Source of the DNA: Albugo candida
Taxonomy: Eukaryota; Oomycota; Peronosporomycetes; Albuginales; Albuginaceae
Assembly (NCBI GenBank): GCA_905220665.1
Contig: CAJNAR010000033.1
Span: 1-64,000 of the forward strand
Reading direction: 5' to 3'
DNA: 64,000 bases
The translations under genes and the position numbers were made by a program. The notes beneath the pieces are model-generated. The model had not been told where the DNA came from, searched no databases, and worked only from the letters and a program-made list of their open reading frames with translations. This document shows, piece by piece, positions 22,277 through 33,670 of the stretch (its first letter is position 1; each line of letters opens with the position of its first letter).

Positions 22277-25200
22277 TATACCGTCTTTTGCATGCCGTCG
22301 TGCCCTACATCCTCCCCGAGCAATTTTGCGACGGCGAACCTTGGAGTCTTGTACCAGGTCCCGCCAATGCGCCACATGCCGTTCTCTTCCTTTCCCCAGG
22401 TACACTCGTGCTCTGTAAGTCCATGCCACTTAACGAGCCACTCCGGCTGTTTGTTGAGGATACGTTAATTGACCATCGCTTCTACAATGTACAACTCGCT
22501 ACCGATTTGCCCCCTCGAGGATTACCAGCACTGCTTTCGGGACCGGGGACTACTGAATCTAACCGAATTCGAGACGAAGTGACTTTACAATTCATGTTAG
22601 AAATGGGATTCAACTTGCCGAGGTTTTATGGTGGCGCAAGTTTAGCCACTCTTTGCTGATCATCTCTTTCATCTTGAATAGTTCGATTTTCTTCGCCAAC
22701 AGCTTCGTCTTTGTCGTCTCGTGTCCCATTTTGTGGTTACGTGGATCCAGATGTCTGGCATCGAGCATGACCCTGTATCCAGCCTTATATATCATATTGT
22801 TGCGCTTCCTGTCGTGGTAGTTTTTTTGGTTTTCTTGAGCCATGGCGAAGTTGGTCTGCGCGAGTTGAATAAGTTTTTGCCTCTTGTCTGACAATTGCCT
22901 TGCGTACTCGGCTATAGAGAGCTTCTTTCCGGCGCCACTAAAAGTTGACATGTCGCCCCGTATTCATCTCAAAAGGGTGATAGCTGTGCTGACTTGCTCA
23001 CCAGGGTTGGATGAGAAAGTTCGTTAGTCCCGAGATGAGTTGACCAATTGTCGCCATGGTACGACACCATCCGGAGTAGCGCATCTTCCGAAAAAATTCG
23101 CACACTCTGACCGTAGCCTGCGCGAGGTGTGCTGTCGTCTTTTGAAAGTTTGATACCCATAATGGTCATTAGCGACTGGCAAGAGTTTGAACTGGACTTT
23201 GGATCTAGATCACTAATGATGACCTTCGGTTATTCTTGTCGACGCACGACGATGTCAAAAAGAAGTTTTGCGACTTTTGGCACATCTGTGTTCGTGTATG
23301 TAGCAGCATATCGGTAGCGCTTCGACAGCTTATCGACCTCTGTCATGATAACATTCAATCTTCTTGATACCGATAGACCCGTGACAAAGCCATCGAAACT
23401 ACTTCCCTATCTTCTTCAAGAACTAGAATTGGAATAAGTTTCCCTTTTTCTTGAGCGTGTTTGTCTTCCATCACGCGCATGCGCCGCAGCTTTGTACGTA
23501 CTCTCAAACGTCTTTTTCCAATTTGTCTACTGGTACCATACCGCCAACATGAGTTGTACAACAGGATGGACTTCAGTATTTTTATCGTGATGTTCACGGA
23601 AAATGGCGTGATAACTCTATCGTCTACCGGAACGCATAGCCTCTCGTCTTGACATAAGATAATCCATTCCGCAGCACGTACTTGTCGTGATTCGACTTCA
23701 AGGCCTCCTTGAATTCGCGGTCTTTGGTGTAGCCGCTCATAAAAGCATTCTTTGTGATGGGCAAGAGATGGATGCTTGAAATTTGAAAATCGTTGTGCTG
23801 GACTTGATCGTGAATTTGTCCCTGTTGCAGTTGAGGTAAACCCACCTGGTGCACTTTATCCACCCCGGAAATCCCCGCAAATCTAGTATAAGGTCCTTAT
23901 CGGGTCGTGGGAGCAAGAGTAGAAGCGCCATGTGCAGACCATGACGTCGAAGATTGACTTCCCGGCGAACGCACTCTGGTTCGCACTCATGAACTTGTTT
24001 TACTTGCCTGTGCTCCTTCCCGGTGGTTGGACTGAAGACGCTTGGGCGTGGAAGCGGGTAGGCGACAAAGATGGAAGTCCTTTTGACGTGATGCCGATTG
24101 ATAAAAACTGCGAGAAAATGTCAGCATACGCTCCATTTTGTCTTGATGTTTAAATGATGAAGCATACAACGGCACGCATTGTTTTCTGTAGATATCAAAA
24201 GATCGGCCATGGAGATATTAGCCCCTTTTTGCAGAGCCGTCTTGATCTCAAGTTATTTTGGCTCGTGTGCTTGGGATCCTTTTTCGGAACTTCCAAAATT
24301 TTTGGAGAAGATAGGACGCCGCTCATGCATAATCCTGACGCGTCCGTTGTGACGATAAAGGTGTTAGCAAAGTCCGGCAGCTGAAGAACGGGTGCTTGTT
24401 GTAGCGCGACTTCTAAACGTCGAAATGCTTCGTCCTGATCATTCCAGATTCCGTGAGACGTCCTTATTTACAAGTTCGCTTATGAGAAGTGCTATCTTGG
24501 CAAAGTCGCATATAGAGCCCCGTTAGTACCCGGCCAGACCTAGAAAGCTCAATAATTTCTCTCGCATGGTTGGTGGGCCAGTTTTTTCAATTCTCGCTGT
24601 CTTACGCATGTCGACGCTTAAGCCATTCCTAAAATCTGTGTGACAGTGAAACTCGACACTGTCCTTCCGAAGGTGCATTTGCTTTGGTGAGCGTACAGCT
24701 TTTTATAGAGAAGCCCTATAAACAACTCGGACAAATGTGTTCTGTCTTCTTCGTTCGTCTTTGAGAAAATAAAGATGTCATCAAGGTAGACAACGACAAA
24801 ATCAAACTTGTCAAACAACACGCGCATAAGGTGTGACTACACACCCGGCATTCCCGCCATTCACATTGGTGCTATGCACCACTGGTATGTCTTCTTGTGC
24901 GTTCGAAATGCACTATACATGCGACTAGAACTGATCACGAGCATCCGTCGGTAGCTTTGTGCCAAGTCAATCAATTTGAACACTGCGCACCCTGCCATCA
25001 TATCAAAGAGCTCCTCTATGAGAGGAAACGGAATTTTTAAAATTTTGTTCTGTCTATTCACATAGCGATAATCAATGACCTAGCGAATTGGCTGCAAGCT
25101 GTTTCCGGACCGAAGCCACTCGCGCGAGATGGGGCTTATCCCATTACGAAGTCTTTTTTTTGGAATGCCAAATATATTTAAGATCCCATTGCGAAACTGA

Positions 25201-26929
25201 CACTTTGACCCAGCCTGCCTTCAGGTTGTCCACAGCGAATGTTTCAAGTGCTTCTTGTTCGGTCTTAATAGATGAACGGCTTTCTTTCCGATTTCATTTC
25301 CACGTCGAAATGCACCGCACGTGTCGGTAGTAGTCCGTCTGGGAGCTTCGATGGAAAGATATCGGTGTACTCGTTAATAAGGCTGCAAATCCAGTCCGGA
25401 CATTGTCGTCCACCTTCAAAGAAAACAGAACAAAAACAGCTCTGCGTATTGGTTCCTGCGCACGTATAATATGCTCGGCTGACCGCATGGTCTAGGAATG
25501 ATGTCTCGTGCGCTCTGCTCTACAAACTCTGGGACTTCCTGTTCACTGGTGTTGGGCTGACGCGCAGCACAACTTGGCCTGAGTCCCAGTCAAGTTGCGT
25601 GGAGTATTCACGAAACCACAAAGGACCAAAAATCACATCCTGTTCGGCATCTAGTTGGGTCTCAGTACAAGTTACATTTATAATATCGCTTTCGCTTGTG
25701 TGCGCTGGCGCCTCCAAGGTCCCTAGATCAGCCAGCGAGGTAAGGGACCCATCGAACCGCTTGAAATGAACTTGTTGCGTACTGATAACTCTGGAATCCA
25801 GGGCAAAACATATTTGTCGATGCCTCACAATCCAGCAGGATCGTAATTGGTGTGCCATGAATAGTACTGGCCTTTCGCAGCAAATAAGGCTGCTTATTGA
25901 CCAAATTAATTTGTACCGCATTGACCGTACATTGATTAAACACGATAGCTTCGTCGATCTCTTCAATTCTATCCTGAACACTATTGACCATGCCCACACG
26001 CGCTCTCGGCCTCGATACTGTCCGAGTTTGTGGCCTGTCGGGCATCCTGCCAGTCTATATCCTGCGTTGTAAGCATCTTCACGTGACACTACTTGCCCAT
26101 TGTCAATTTTCATTGGCTCGGGTTGGTTATTCTCGAAGAGTTGATGATTACTTCTTTCTGATATACGATATTTCTGCGCACGCCTTGAACTCCCTACGCC
26201 AAAGCGTGAACGTTCGAAGTAGTATGCGACATTTATTGTCTGACTGAGAGACGAGCAACGGCGATATTCAGCTTGGGCACGTGTCTGGTGCTTGAGACCG
26301 CGAGTGAAGTATCAGACAGAGTCGACGTCACTCATATTACGCACTTGAGCCCTTAGCTGTCAAAAGTGATTCACAAAGTCGCCAAGATCTCGACACTGCG
26401 TTTGAGTGAGATTACGAAGCTGTTCACAAAGCCGTAGCAGTAGATAAGCCGGTACGAACTCTTGCTCAATGTGAAAGAATAATTAATCGACAGTATTTAA
26501 TCTGCTGCGCGAACAGGCAAAATGCTTAGCCGCTGTACCGGTGAACATGCTTCCGATAGTCGGAATAATTGTGGCTACCATCGTCGCGCTCTTCCACTCG
26601 ACGCGCATCACTTCAAAATACTGTTGCACTTGTTCCTTTAACAAAGCAAACCACTTTTGCATCTGTCCACTGTAACGATTCTCCTTCACTTGGTCAAATC
26701 GGATATCTTTTAGCATTTTCGCCTCAGCCATCTTTCGCATTAATTCTTGTTGTTGCGCCAGCATCGCAAGCACGCTCATGGCTTCGCACCTACTTGATAC
26801 ACTGTATCGATTGGCGTCGGGAGCAGGTCCGGATGAGGTTCAAGTTAGGCAGATTAAGATTCACGTCAGGTTAGGTCAGGGTCGGGTTCGGGTAAGAGCA
26901 AGTGTCGCTGACCAGCAAGTGCTACCAAA

Positions 26930-27063
26930 TGTACTGGTACAAGCGAAATTTAGTTCAATTAGGTCCTTACTTCACAACTTCACAACCATGTTCTATCTAA
27001 TCGTACTGATCCCTTTTACGGATGCGTTGTCTAATTTCTAGGACGTCATCCTTTGCGTAAACA
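26930..27063 (-). repeat. Right (5') LTR of the decayed gypsy element
   Basis: 134 bp, followed after two bases (on the minus strand) by the primer-binding-site sequence TGGTAGCACTTGCTGGTC at about 26,910-26,927. The flanking pentamers (20,781-20,785 AGTAT, 27,064-27,068 TATAT) match at only three positions, so no clean target duplication remains. Confidence 0.5.
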
Positions 27064-29359
27064 TATATCAAATGTACATCACTCGGAGATTATGGAAAAA
27101 AGATATCCACACCTTTCAGTGACCCTTGCACAACTCTGCGATATTGGCCGTTCATTCAAGTGAATAGAAACTATCAGTGTCAGGATGAACATAAAGGGTA
27201 TAATTCGTCATCGTAATGAGCTATTCGAGATTTCACGTTGACGATTGAGATTTTTGGACACAAAAAAATGCATTACATCGTCGTTAAGATTTCAGTGAAA
27301 TCACGGGATCTTGCTCTGTCGTATTATCTTCCTGATAACGGTGTGCGCATACTTTATATGTGATATAAACATTGCTTGCCTTTCTTCTTGGAGTTGTCAA
27401 CTTATTGATTCTTGCCAATAAAAACTATTTAGAGATATTGGTTCGGAGCATATAAAAGTCGCTTGCACTGTTCTTTCTAGATCAAAGCTCTAGTAATTGT
27501 ATTCGTTGGGATCCAAATAATCCAAATAGTCGAAAATAAGCTTAAATAAAGAGCAACACTCGTGAAGGAACGAGTCGTCATATTCTATGTATATGTTACG
27601 CGCTGAAATCGACATTGCTCATAATTCTGTTATGTCCATTCTTGGAAGACACAGGAAAGCGGTTTGGGGGACCACCTATTGAGCAAATTTTTGTACTGTC
27701 AATTTAATGACGTTTCGAAGCAGATCTATGTCACTCTAGATGAATCTGTTGACATTCATAAAAAGTGGACTATCCTCACATTATACATAATACCAATTTA
27801 ACGAGGCAAGTGCTCCGTGCACTTTCAAACAGTCCACTTAACAGTGGCGTCATAAAGTAACTCATGTCCTGTCGGAAGTTTGAGGTCGTCAGACAAATTA
27901 TGTATCTGATTTGTAGTAAAAGAAGCAACAAGCACAATCGTCGGAATATTGTATAACGCGATACACTGTCTTCATACCAGGTGTGTGATGTCTCATTTCG
28001 CACTTCCATACGTCTGTTTGTTCATTCAATGACCACCTTTCATCATGGTTTTATCACGTCAGACGACGATTGGCTCAGCAAAATTATTGGAGATATAATT
28101 GCTCATAGCTCCATGAAACAGAAAGTTGCCATACATGTAATGAATGGAAGCAGCAACCACATAATCATCTAGTCAGCGAGTCATATTTTCTTTGGCCCGA
28201 ACGAGAGTCCCCTTGATAAGACAAGCTTTCACCGGTGCCTCATTGCCTGGCTTACGGTCAGTATTCCATGTTAAGCATATAGCTCATTTGGTCGCTACCT
28301 TAATGCGTTGTTGCGAGTAATATTCCTTATACCAAATCGAACAGTTGGCGAAAACACGTCGCAACCGCCGTCTTGCCACTTAATATTGTTCTGTGCCGTT
28401 ATACAAAGATTTAGCCAATAGATCAAATGTGAATATATGCGATTCTTCTAGTCCGAGTCGCTCTGCAATTTTTCGGGGCCAGCCTACTTACCTTTTACCT
28501 TTGTTTTTGAAATGTAAGGTCCTAATAGAGACTCTTTGTACTTGGCCCTAAAAAAAATTTATGCTGATCATGCGTCCTCTGGTAATCGTACGTGTAGAGT
28601 GTACGTGGTGCCAGAAACTTTGATTATTTTTGCTAGAAGGATTTGGTAAACTTCACTACAATCTAGAAGTAATCGTGCACCGCTTGTCTAGAATGAATCC
28701 GTATTATGAAAAGATTGAACTCTTTTTCTTCGCTGCTTGGCTCTCTAAACTTCGTCGCAGACGAAAAGGAAATTTACATGCGCGCGGCCTGAACAATTTT
28801 GTGACGCTTCTTCAATTCAATATCAAAATATCGGTAATCAACAATTAAAAAATAGCTTAGGCGACGAATCATCAGATTTTTCCAAACTCGTTTAAATAGG
28901 GGCGTAGTTAGTGCGTTTGTAGTCGTAAGCATACAAGTAAGCCATGCCTTACGAGATGTTTGCGGGCTGGCCCGCTCTGTCGAATAGAAGCACAATAAAA
29001 GTGTATTTATTGTGCACAACGCGATACTTCTGTCTGTTTTCCGTACGACAAGTAAGGCAAACCCGCCAGAAAAGGTTCACATGTCCACTCGACGTATACG
29101 GCGATTGATGCGAAAGGCAGCGGTGAATTAGCGACATCATTATGGGGATACAGTCTGTTCCAGTATCTTTTCGAGCGTCGCGTGTTGACACATCTAAACA
29201 CACATCCTTGATGTTTCAAATCAGAGGGACTGTCTAACGATGAATGCTCATTTTTGATAAGAGAGAAAAATTAGCATCCTTATGGACAAATGAGGATGAA
29301 AATCTCTTCGTGATAATCCAGCAGCAATTAGCAATCAAAAACTTATTGATATGAAGAGA
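27064..29359. other. Intergenic with unrecognised coding-like remnants
   Basis: Minus-strand frames at 28,774-29,219 overlap and read like pieces of a protein (RRSKRYWNRLYPHNDV, then SYFLIVDYRYFDIELKKR) separated by stops. Frames at 27,776-28,172 are isolated. No family was recognised. Confidence 0.4.
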
Positions 29360-30300
29360 CGCCATACTCAAGTGATGAAGGCAGCACGCGGAAAACCGTT
29401 CGGTGAGTTTTGAAAAAGAGAGCGCCAATGACCCGTTGATCGCGGTCGCTCATTTTGGCTGCCAGATAGCATTCATTCGCGCTCTCATGTCTATGAAATA
29501 ATTCGGAGCTGTAAGTTTAAACCTGCTCTTACTTCCTTCGAAGGAAAATTCAAATGTCGGAACTTTCACCTGTTTGATTGTATCACATGGAATTGATTCC
29601 CCAGCTTTCACTCCTAGCGCAGTCACGATGCTGTTGAATGCCCATTGTGGAATAATGCTGTGAATAAGCCCGTAGGCAATAATGACGACTTCTTCGTGCA
29701 TCTTACCATTTCCTTCGATGTTGGCCATGAGCTTACCCTTGATCATGATATTGAAGTCACTATATATCATTTCTGCATCCCGCTGATCCGGCTGTGTCGT
29801 AGTGTACAAACCTGGCCAATCAAGTTGATCAATCCACTCGAAGCGGGTGGTAACATCGATAAACTTTCTTAAGAAAATACGGATATGCTGTATGTCAAAT
29901 TTTTCGGTTCCAGAATCTTCTGGTAAACTGGTGGCTAGTTTTCTACCCGATTTGGTCGTTTAATTTCGTCAGTACTAGATTCGTGCAATTTTGAAAGATT
30001 CCCAAATGCAATTTCTTGATTCCTATAAGTTGACTGTGGTATCATAATCCAATCGCTATCCGGGAACTTAGGATCAAAACGCGAGGCATAAAGAGGGATC
30101 TCCAACGCATTCAAAGAATGGAGTCCCCAAAAGCACGAAACTTGTACTTTTGCCGTCCATATTGCCCAGGTAAGAAATTTGAAGGTGAGAAATAAATATT
30201 CTGGCTCCTCTCAACCACATAATACATGATGGGATAAAGCCCTACTGTCCGCTCTATTCTATAAGAACGGTGAAAAATCACAGGGTGATTGTATGGACCA
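29360..30300 (-). pseudogene. Pepsin-like aspartic protease remnant, both lobes visible
   Basis: Read on the minus strand, pieces come in the order of an A1 protease. At about 30,060 ASRFDPKFPDSDWIMIP takes the place of the first catalytic motif. From 29,870 a 140-codon open frame ends at 29,450 and contains FEWIDQLDWPG, then EEVVIIAYGLIHSIIPQ in the place of the second motif 'VIIDTGTS...P', AFNSIVTALG, and KVPTFEFSFEG...FKLTAPNYF. At 29,430-29,360 in another frame VIGALFFKTHRTVFRV matches the final 'W.LG..FL..Y.VFD' block. The second Asp is lost and the first motif lacks Thr-Gly. Frame changes near 30,100, 29,950 and 29,445 indicate decay. This is the most complete of the protease remnants. 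Confidence 0.55.
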
Positions 30301-32049
30301 GCAAATCAGGGTAGAGAATACCGAATAGATGCGACAACACACCAGTAATAGAGCAGCATATGCGTGCGATTGTGCTGTCGACGTTGTGAATTTCTTGGTA
30401 ATTTTGCGCAATCGACTCGCATACCTCTAATGTTGTATATTGGGAAGTAAGTTGCTTTTGACTGAGTTATAGTTCTTCTGAAGAAACTAGAGACTCCTTG
30501 GGATATAGTATCACCAAGAAGTGCGCAACGTTATAGATGAGTCAAGCAGTTCCTACAATCTCGGATAAAGCATTCTATAGACGAGCAACCAGGCACATGC
30601 GCTTATAAGATCGAACAAATTTGAATGAAAGCGACTCAGCCTTGCGATAACCTGCGAAAGGCAATTGACAAAATTTACATTTACCACCTTCCTAAATTGA
30701 ATCCGTTGATCATTTATAATAACTTTACTCATTCTATCAGACTAGTTCTGATGGTTTCCTGAAGACTGAGTAAGTTGATGCAAGCATATATCCACCGCAT
30801 TCACAATGACTCTCTCGTGCGGCAAGCGGTGTTTTTTTCATACAAATACTTCATCATTTTGTTTTCCAACACAACGAATACAGCGGACCTACATCTGCGA
30901 AAGACGAGGATTATTGCTGACAGAGTCCATTCGAATTCTCTGTTCCGTATGAAACAATTGCTAGCGACCACTCCTCTTAGGACACCATCTATAAATTCGA
31001 CAGGTACGATAGTTGTCGGCAGTTCCCAGAACCTTGCGACCAACAGCATTGATCTCTTGACTTGTATTGAATGTGACTTCAATCATTAGTGAAAGGTATA
31101 TCCATGCTTGAGCCGCACCATAGATCAGGGGTACTTTCTACCGCTGAAATTGATCCAATATAGATATACATTGGATGTTATACGCGCTTGAGATCGCTCT
31201 TGTGTTCTCCGATACAACGTTGTTTCTCTTAAAAGCATTAAACTTCCTTTCTTCAACATTATGCGTTGAATGTGGGCTGTTCAATCCTGTATTGATGTCT
31301 CGATAATGACGCTTCGATGCTTGATAACGGGAATTTCTTACATAGAAATCAGCTAGTCCAATGATACCACGAGAGCGTATGTTTGCGCACTCTACGAGCT
31401 CTAATTTTATACTAGGCTCATGCACGATCAATAGTTGTAATGCATTCAAGAGAAAACGCGTTCTTCTGATGTCAGGTGCACACATTTTGGCTCAATTCTT
31501 GCAGATGTCACAGATTTGGCTCTAGAAATGACACAGGTAAACAGAACCAAAACCATGAAAACGTTCTGCGGCTCTATCGGTGTTATTCGCCATCCTCTAA
31601 GCTTGGTGCAACATCCTGGAAGCAATTTTTTGATATGCCAGAAGTACAGAAGCTGAAATAGTGACGAGAAATGTTAAAGAAGATATTTTACATTGACCAA
31701 ATCGGAGATGTTAATAGATTGAGTGCTGACAAAAGAGCAGCCAGATATCTGAAAGCTTAGGAAAATCGGCTTCCTTCTCTTCCTTGCAAAGATTTTTTGG
31801 CAGTCGTTTACGCTGTTTATACAGCCCTCAATCATATGATGTGAAATAGTGAAATTTGGGTTGTTCCGTTGCATAGCAGGATAATGGAATACGAAATTGA
31901 ATATTGATGAAGTGATGTAGTGAACTTCAAATGACCATGTAATCATTTCTGTCAACTCTCAGTTTCTTTATTATGTAAGCATTCATATTGATTAGTATTG
32001 ATGGGTGCTAAGTTGGTGCTTATGCAGTTGCTCGCACGCATTGCTTATT
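30301..32049. other. Intergenic, possible further protease pieces
   Basis: A minus-strand frame at 31,138-31,485 contains NIRSRGIIGLADFYVRN, slightly reminiscent of the 'DGILGLG' segment of aspartic proteases. Frames on both strands at 30,775-31,089 and one at 31,674-31,955 have no recognised motif. None is strong enough to call a gene. Confidence 0.4.
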
Positions 32050-32820
32050 GCTCATCCGGACACATAAACGAGATTAATTTGGCGAGGGCTGATCGATATT
32101 TCCCTTTACTTCTTCAAAATTTCCCGACATAATACTTTGTCTGATCTTGATCTGACTTCTGTGTTTCAGCATTTCGTTCCAGGCTTCCACATCGATGGGC
32201 AGCACATCATGCAGGAAGCAAATTTGTGTACTGGTGTCTAAAATCACTTACTTTTCGATGATATAAAGAGCTTTTGTACCATTCCGCCCCAAACCTATCA
32301 TCATTTGCTCATCCGGACAAATAAACGAGATTAATTTGGCGAGGGCTGATCGATATTTCCCTTTACTTCTTCAAAATTTTCCGACATAATACTTTGTCTG
32401 ATCTTGATCTGACTTCCGTGTTTCAGCATTTCGTTCCAGGCTTCTACATCGATGGGCAGCACATCATGCAGGAAGCAAATTTGTGTACTGGTGTCTAAAA
32501 TTACTTACTTTTCGATGATATAAAGAGCTTTTGTACCATTCCACCTCAAACCTATTATCATTTGCTCATCCGGACACATAAACGAGATTAATTTGGCGAG
32601 GGCTGATCGATATTTCCCTTTACTTCTTCAAAATTTTCCGACATAATATTTTGTCTGATCTTGATCTGACTTCCGTGTTTCAGCATTTCGTTCCAGGCTT
32701 CTACATCGATGGGCAGCACATCATGCAGGAAGCAAATTTGTGTACTGGTGTCTAAAATTACTTACTTTTCGATGATATAAAGAGCTTTTGTACCATTCCG
32801 CCCCAAACCTATCATTATGT
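32050..32820. repeat. Three tandem copies of a 257-bp unit
   Basis: Units start at 32,050, 32,307 and 32,564, each with GCTCATCCGGACA, and differ by only a handful of substitutions. The unit length is identical between copies, so the duplication is recent relative to the surrounding decay. On the minus strand each unit has a 60-codon open stretch beginning VILDTSTQICFLHDVLPIDV and containing EAWNEMLKHRSQ, similar in pattern to the second catalytic region of pepsin-like proteases (compare VVIIAYGLIHSIIP at 29.7 kb). A stop precedes VILDT in each unit, next to a GTAAGT. It is not a CRISPR array, since there are no spacers. Confidence 0.9.
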
Positions 32821-33398
32821 AAGCCGTTATTACTACGGGTAAACTTGCAGCGGAAACATATACTACTAGCAGCCAGCAAGGAACTTCATTAAAATGAAAT
32901 GTATAAATTCAGGTCGAGATTGAATAGCTTAGATTTGCTTAAGAAGTGGTGAATCGAACGAATGAATGAGCAAAACATAGACTTCGGTCGACTACCTTGC
33001 ATTCGACTGTCTTTTTTGTGTACCCGGAAAGCTGTGAAGTAGATCGTTGGATTTAGAGATCTTCCGTAAACACCGACCTGTTCGAGGGGTCCACTTTTGA
33101 CTAATTATAAGTGGCTGCTTAGTCCCTAAGGTTTTGGCTGTTGTCACAATTTATAACGATCTTTTTTTCAACAAGATTTGGGGCTGTTTGGATTTAGTGT
33201 ACAATCAGGACTTGGATCAATGGATGGTGCCAAGTCGCGTTCAAATCAAAAGAATCGTAGAGGGGTTCTTGAGCGTATTGTGAATTCGTCGCTATTTGAA
33301 TGCAACTTTGGAAAGCGTTTTTTCTGATCTATATGGTAGATAATTTTTTGTGCATGCGCTCACTTAATGAGACAGTGTCGCGAGCTTGGAGTCACAAC
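32821..33398. other. Intergenic left of the copia element
   Basis: A plus-strand frame at about 33,178-33,327 (contains GVLERIVNSSLFECNFG) reads like a coding remnant but is not recognised. Confidence 0.4.
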
Positions 33399-33578
33399 TG
33401 TTGATACTACGCGACTCTTGCGACACTGTGACTACTGTACTGTACCGACTGTTGTAGTGCAATGACTGTTGACTGCGTGTAAGAGGGAGTCGTAGGTAAC
33501 GTAAGAGTAGGAGCGGACACGACTACGTCTTTTAAATATAAATTTAACTTCTACATCTACCTTTTCGAGCGCACTACA
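33399..33578 (+). repeat. Left (5') LTR of the copia element
   Basis: Begins TGTTGATACTACGCGACTC and aligns with 43,076-43,250 (TGCTGAAACGACGCGAATC) along its length, sharing AGTGCAATGACTGTTGA and the AT-rich CATCTACCTT end. The end is placed at about 33,578 and could be off by several bases. Confidence 0.75.
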
Positions 33579-33641
33579 ACCTGAGAGGTTATTAGGCGAA
33601 CGCTCTACTGACAATCACGCTGCCGACGCCGCTTCTAATGC

Positions 33642-33670
33642 CGCTGACCTGAGCTGTGCTCGGGTCAGCG
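33642..33670. other. Hairpin in the copia leader
   Basis: CGCTGACCTGAGC and GCTCGGGTCAGCG form a 13-bp inverted repeat with one mismatch and a three-base loop, 60-90 bp after the 5' LTR. It lies in the untranslated leader ahead of gag, where retroelements often have structured RNA. Function is inferred only from position. Confidence 0.5.

Larger units (their letters stand above)
20786..27063 (-). mobile_element. Decayed Ty3/gypsy LTR retrotransposon carrying a Tc1 insertion
   Basis: On the minus strand the order is gag (26,779-26,483), protease (about 25,950, LLDCEASTNMF where LLDSGAS is expected), reverse transcriptase (25,061-24,618 with VVYLDDIFIFS), RNase H region, integrase (23,600-22,610) and a chromodomain-like end (about 22,440-22,240). 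All are broken by many stops. Putative LTRs are at 22,138-22,276 and 26,930-27,063. Next to the right LTR the minus strand reads TGGTAGCACTTGCTGGTC, a primer-binding site shared almost exactly with the younger gypsy element at 41.8 kb. The left LTR is interrupted near its end by the Tc1-like transposon, so its first bases lie at 20,786-20,789. Confidence 0.75.

Noticed and set aside
22202..22429. 75-codon minus-strand ORF as an independent gene
   Set aside because: It is an out-of-frame reading of the chromodomain-like end of the decayed gypsy pol.
26840..26890. Interstitial telomere-like sequence (GGTTAGG, GGTTCGGG units)
   Set aside because: The units are irregular and lie in the leader of the decayed gypsy element; no regular telomere repeat is present.
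32050..32820. CRISPR array
   Set aside because: Three contiguous 257-bp units without spacers in a eukaryotic context.
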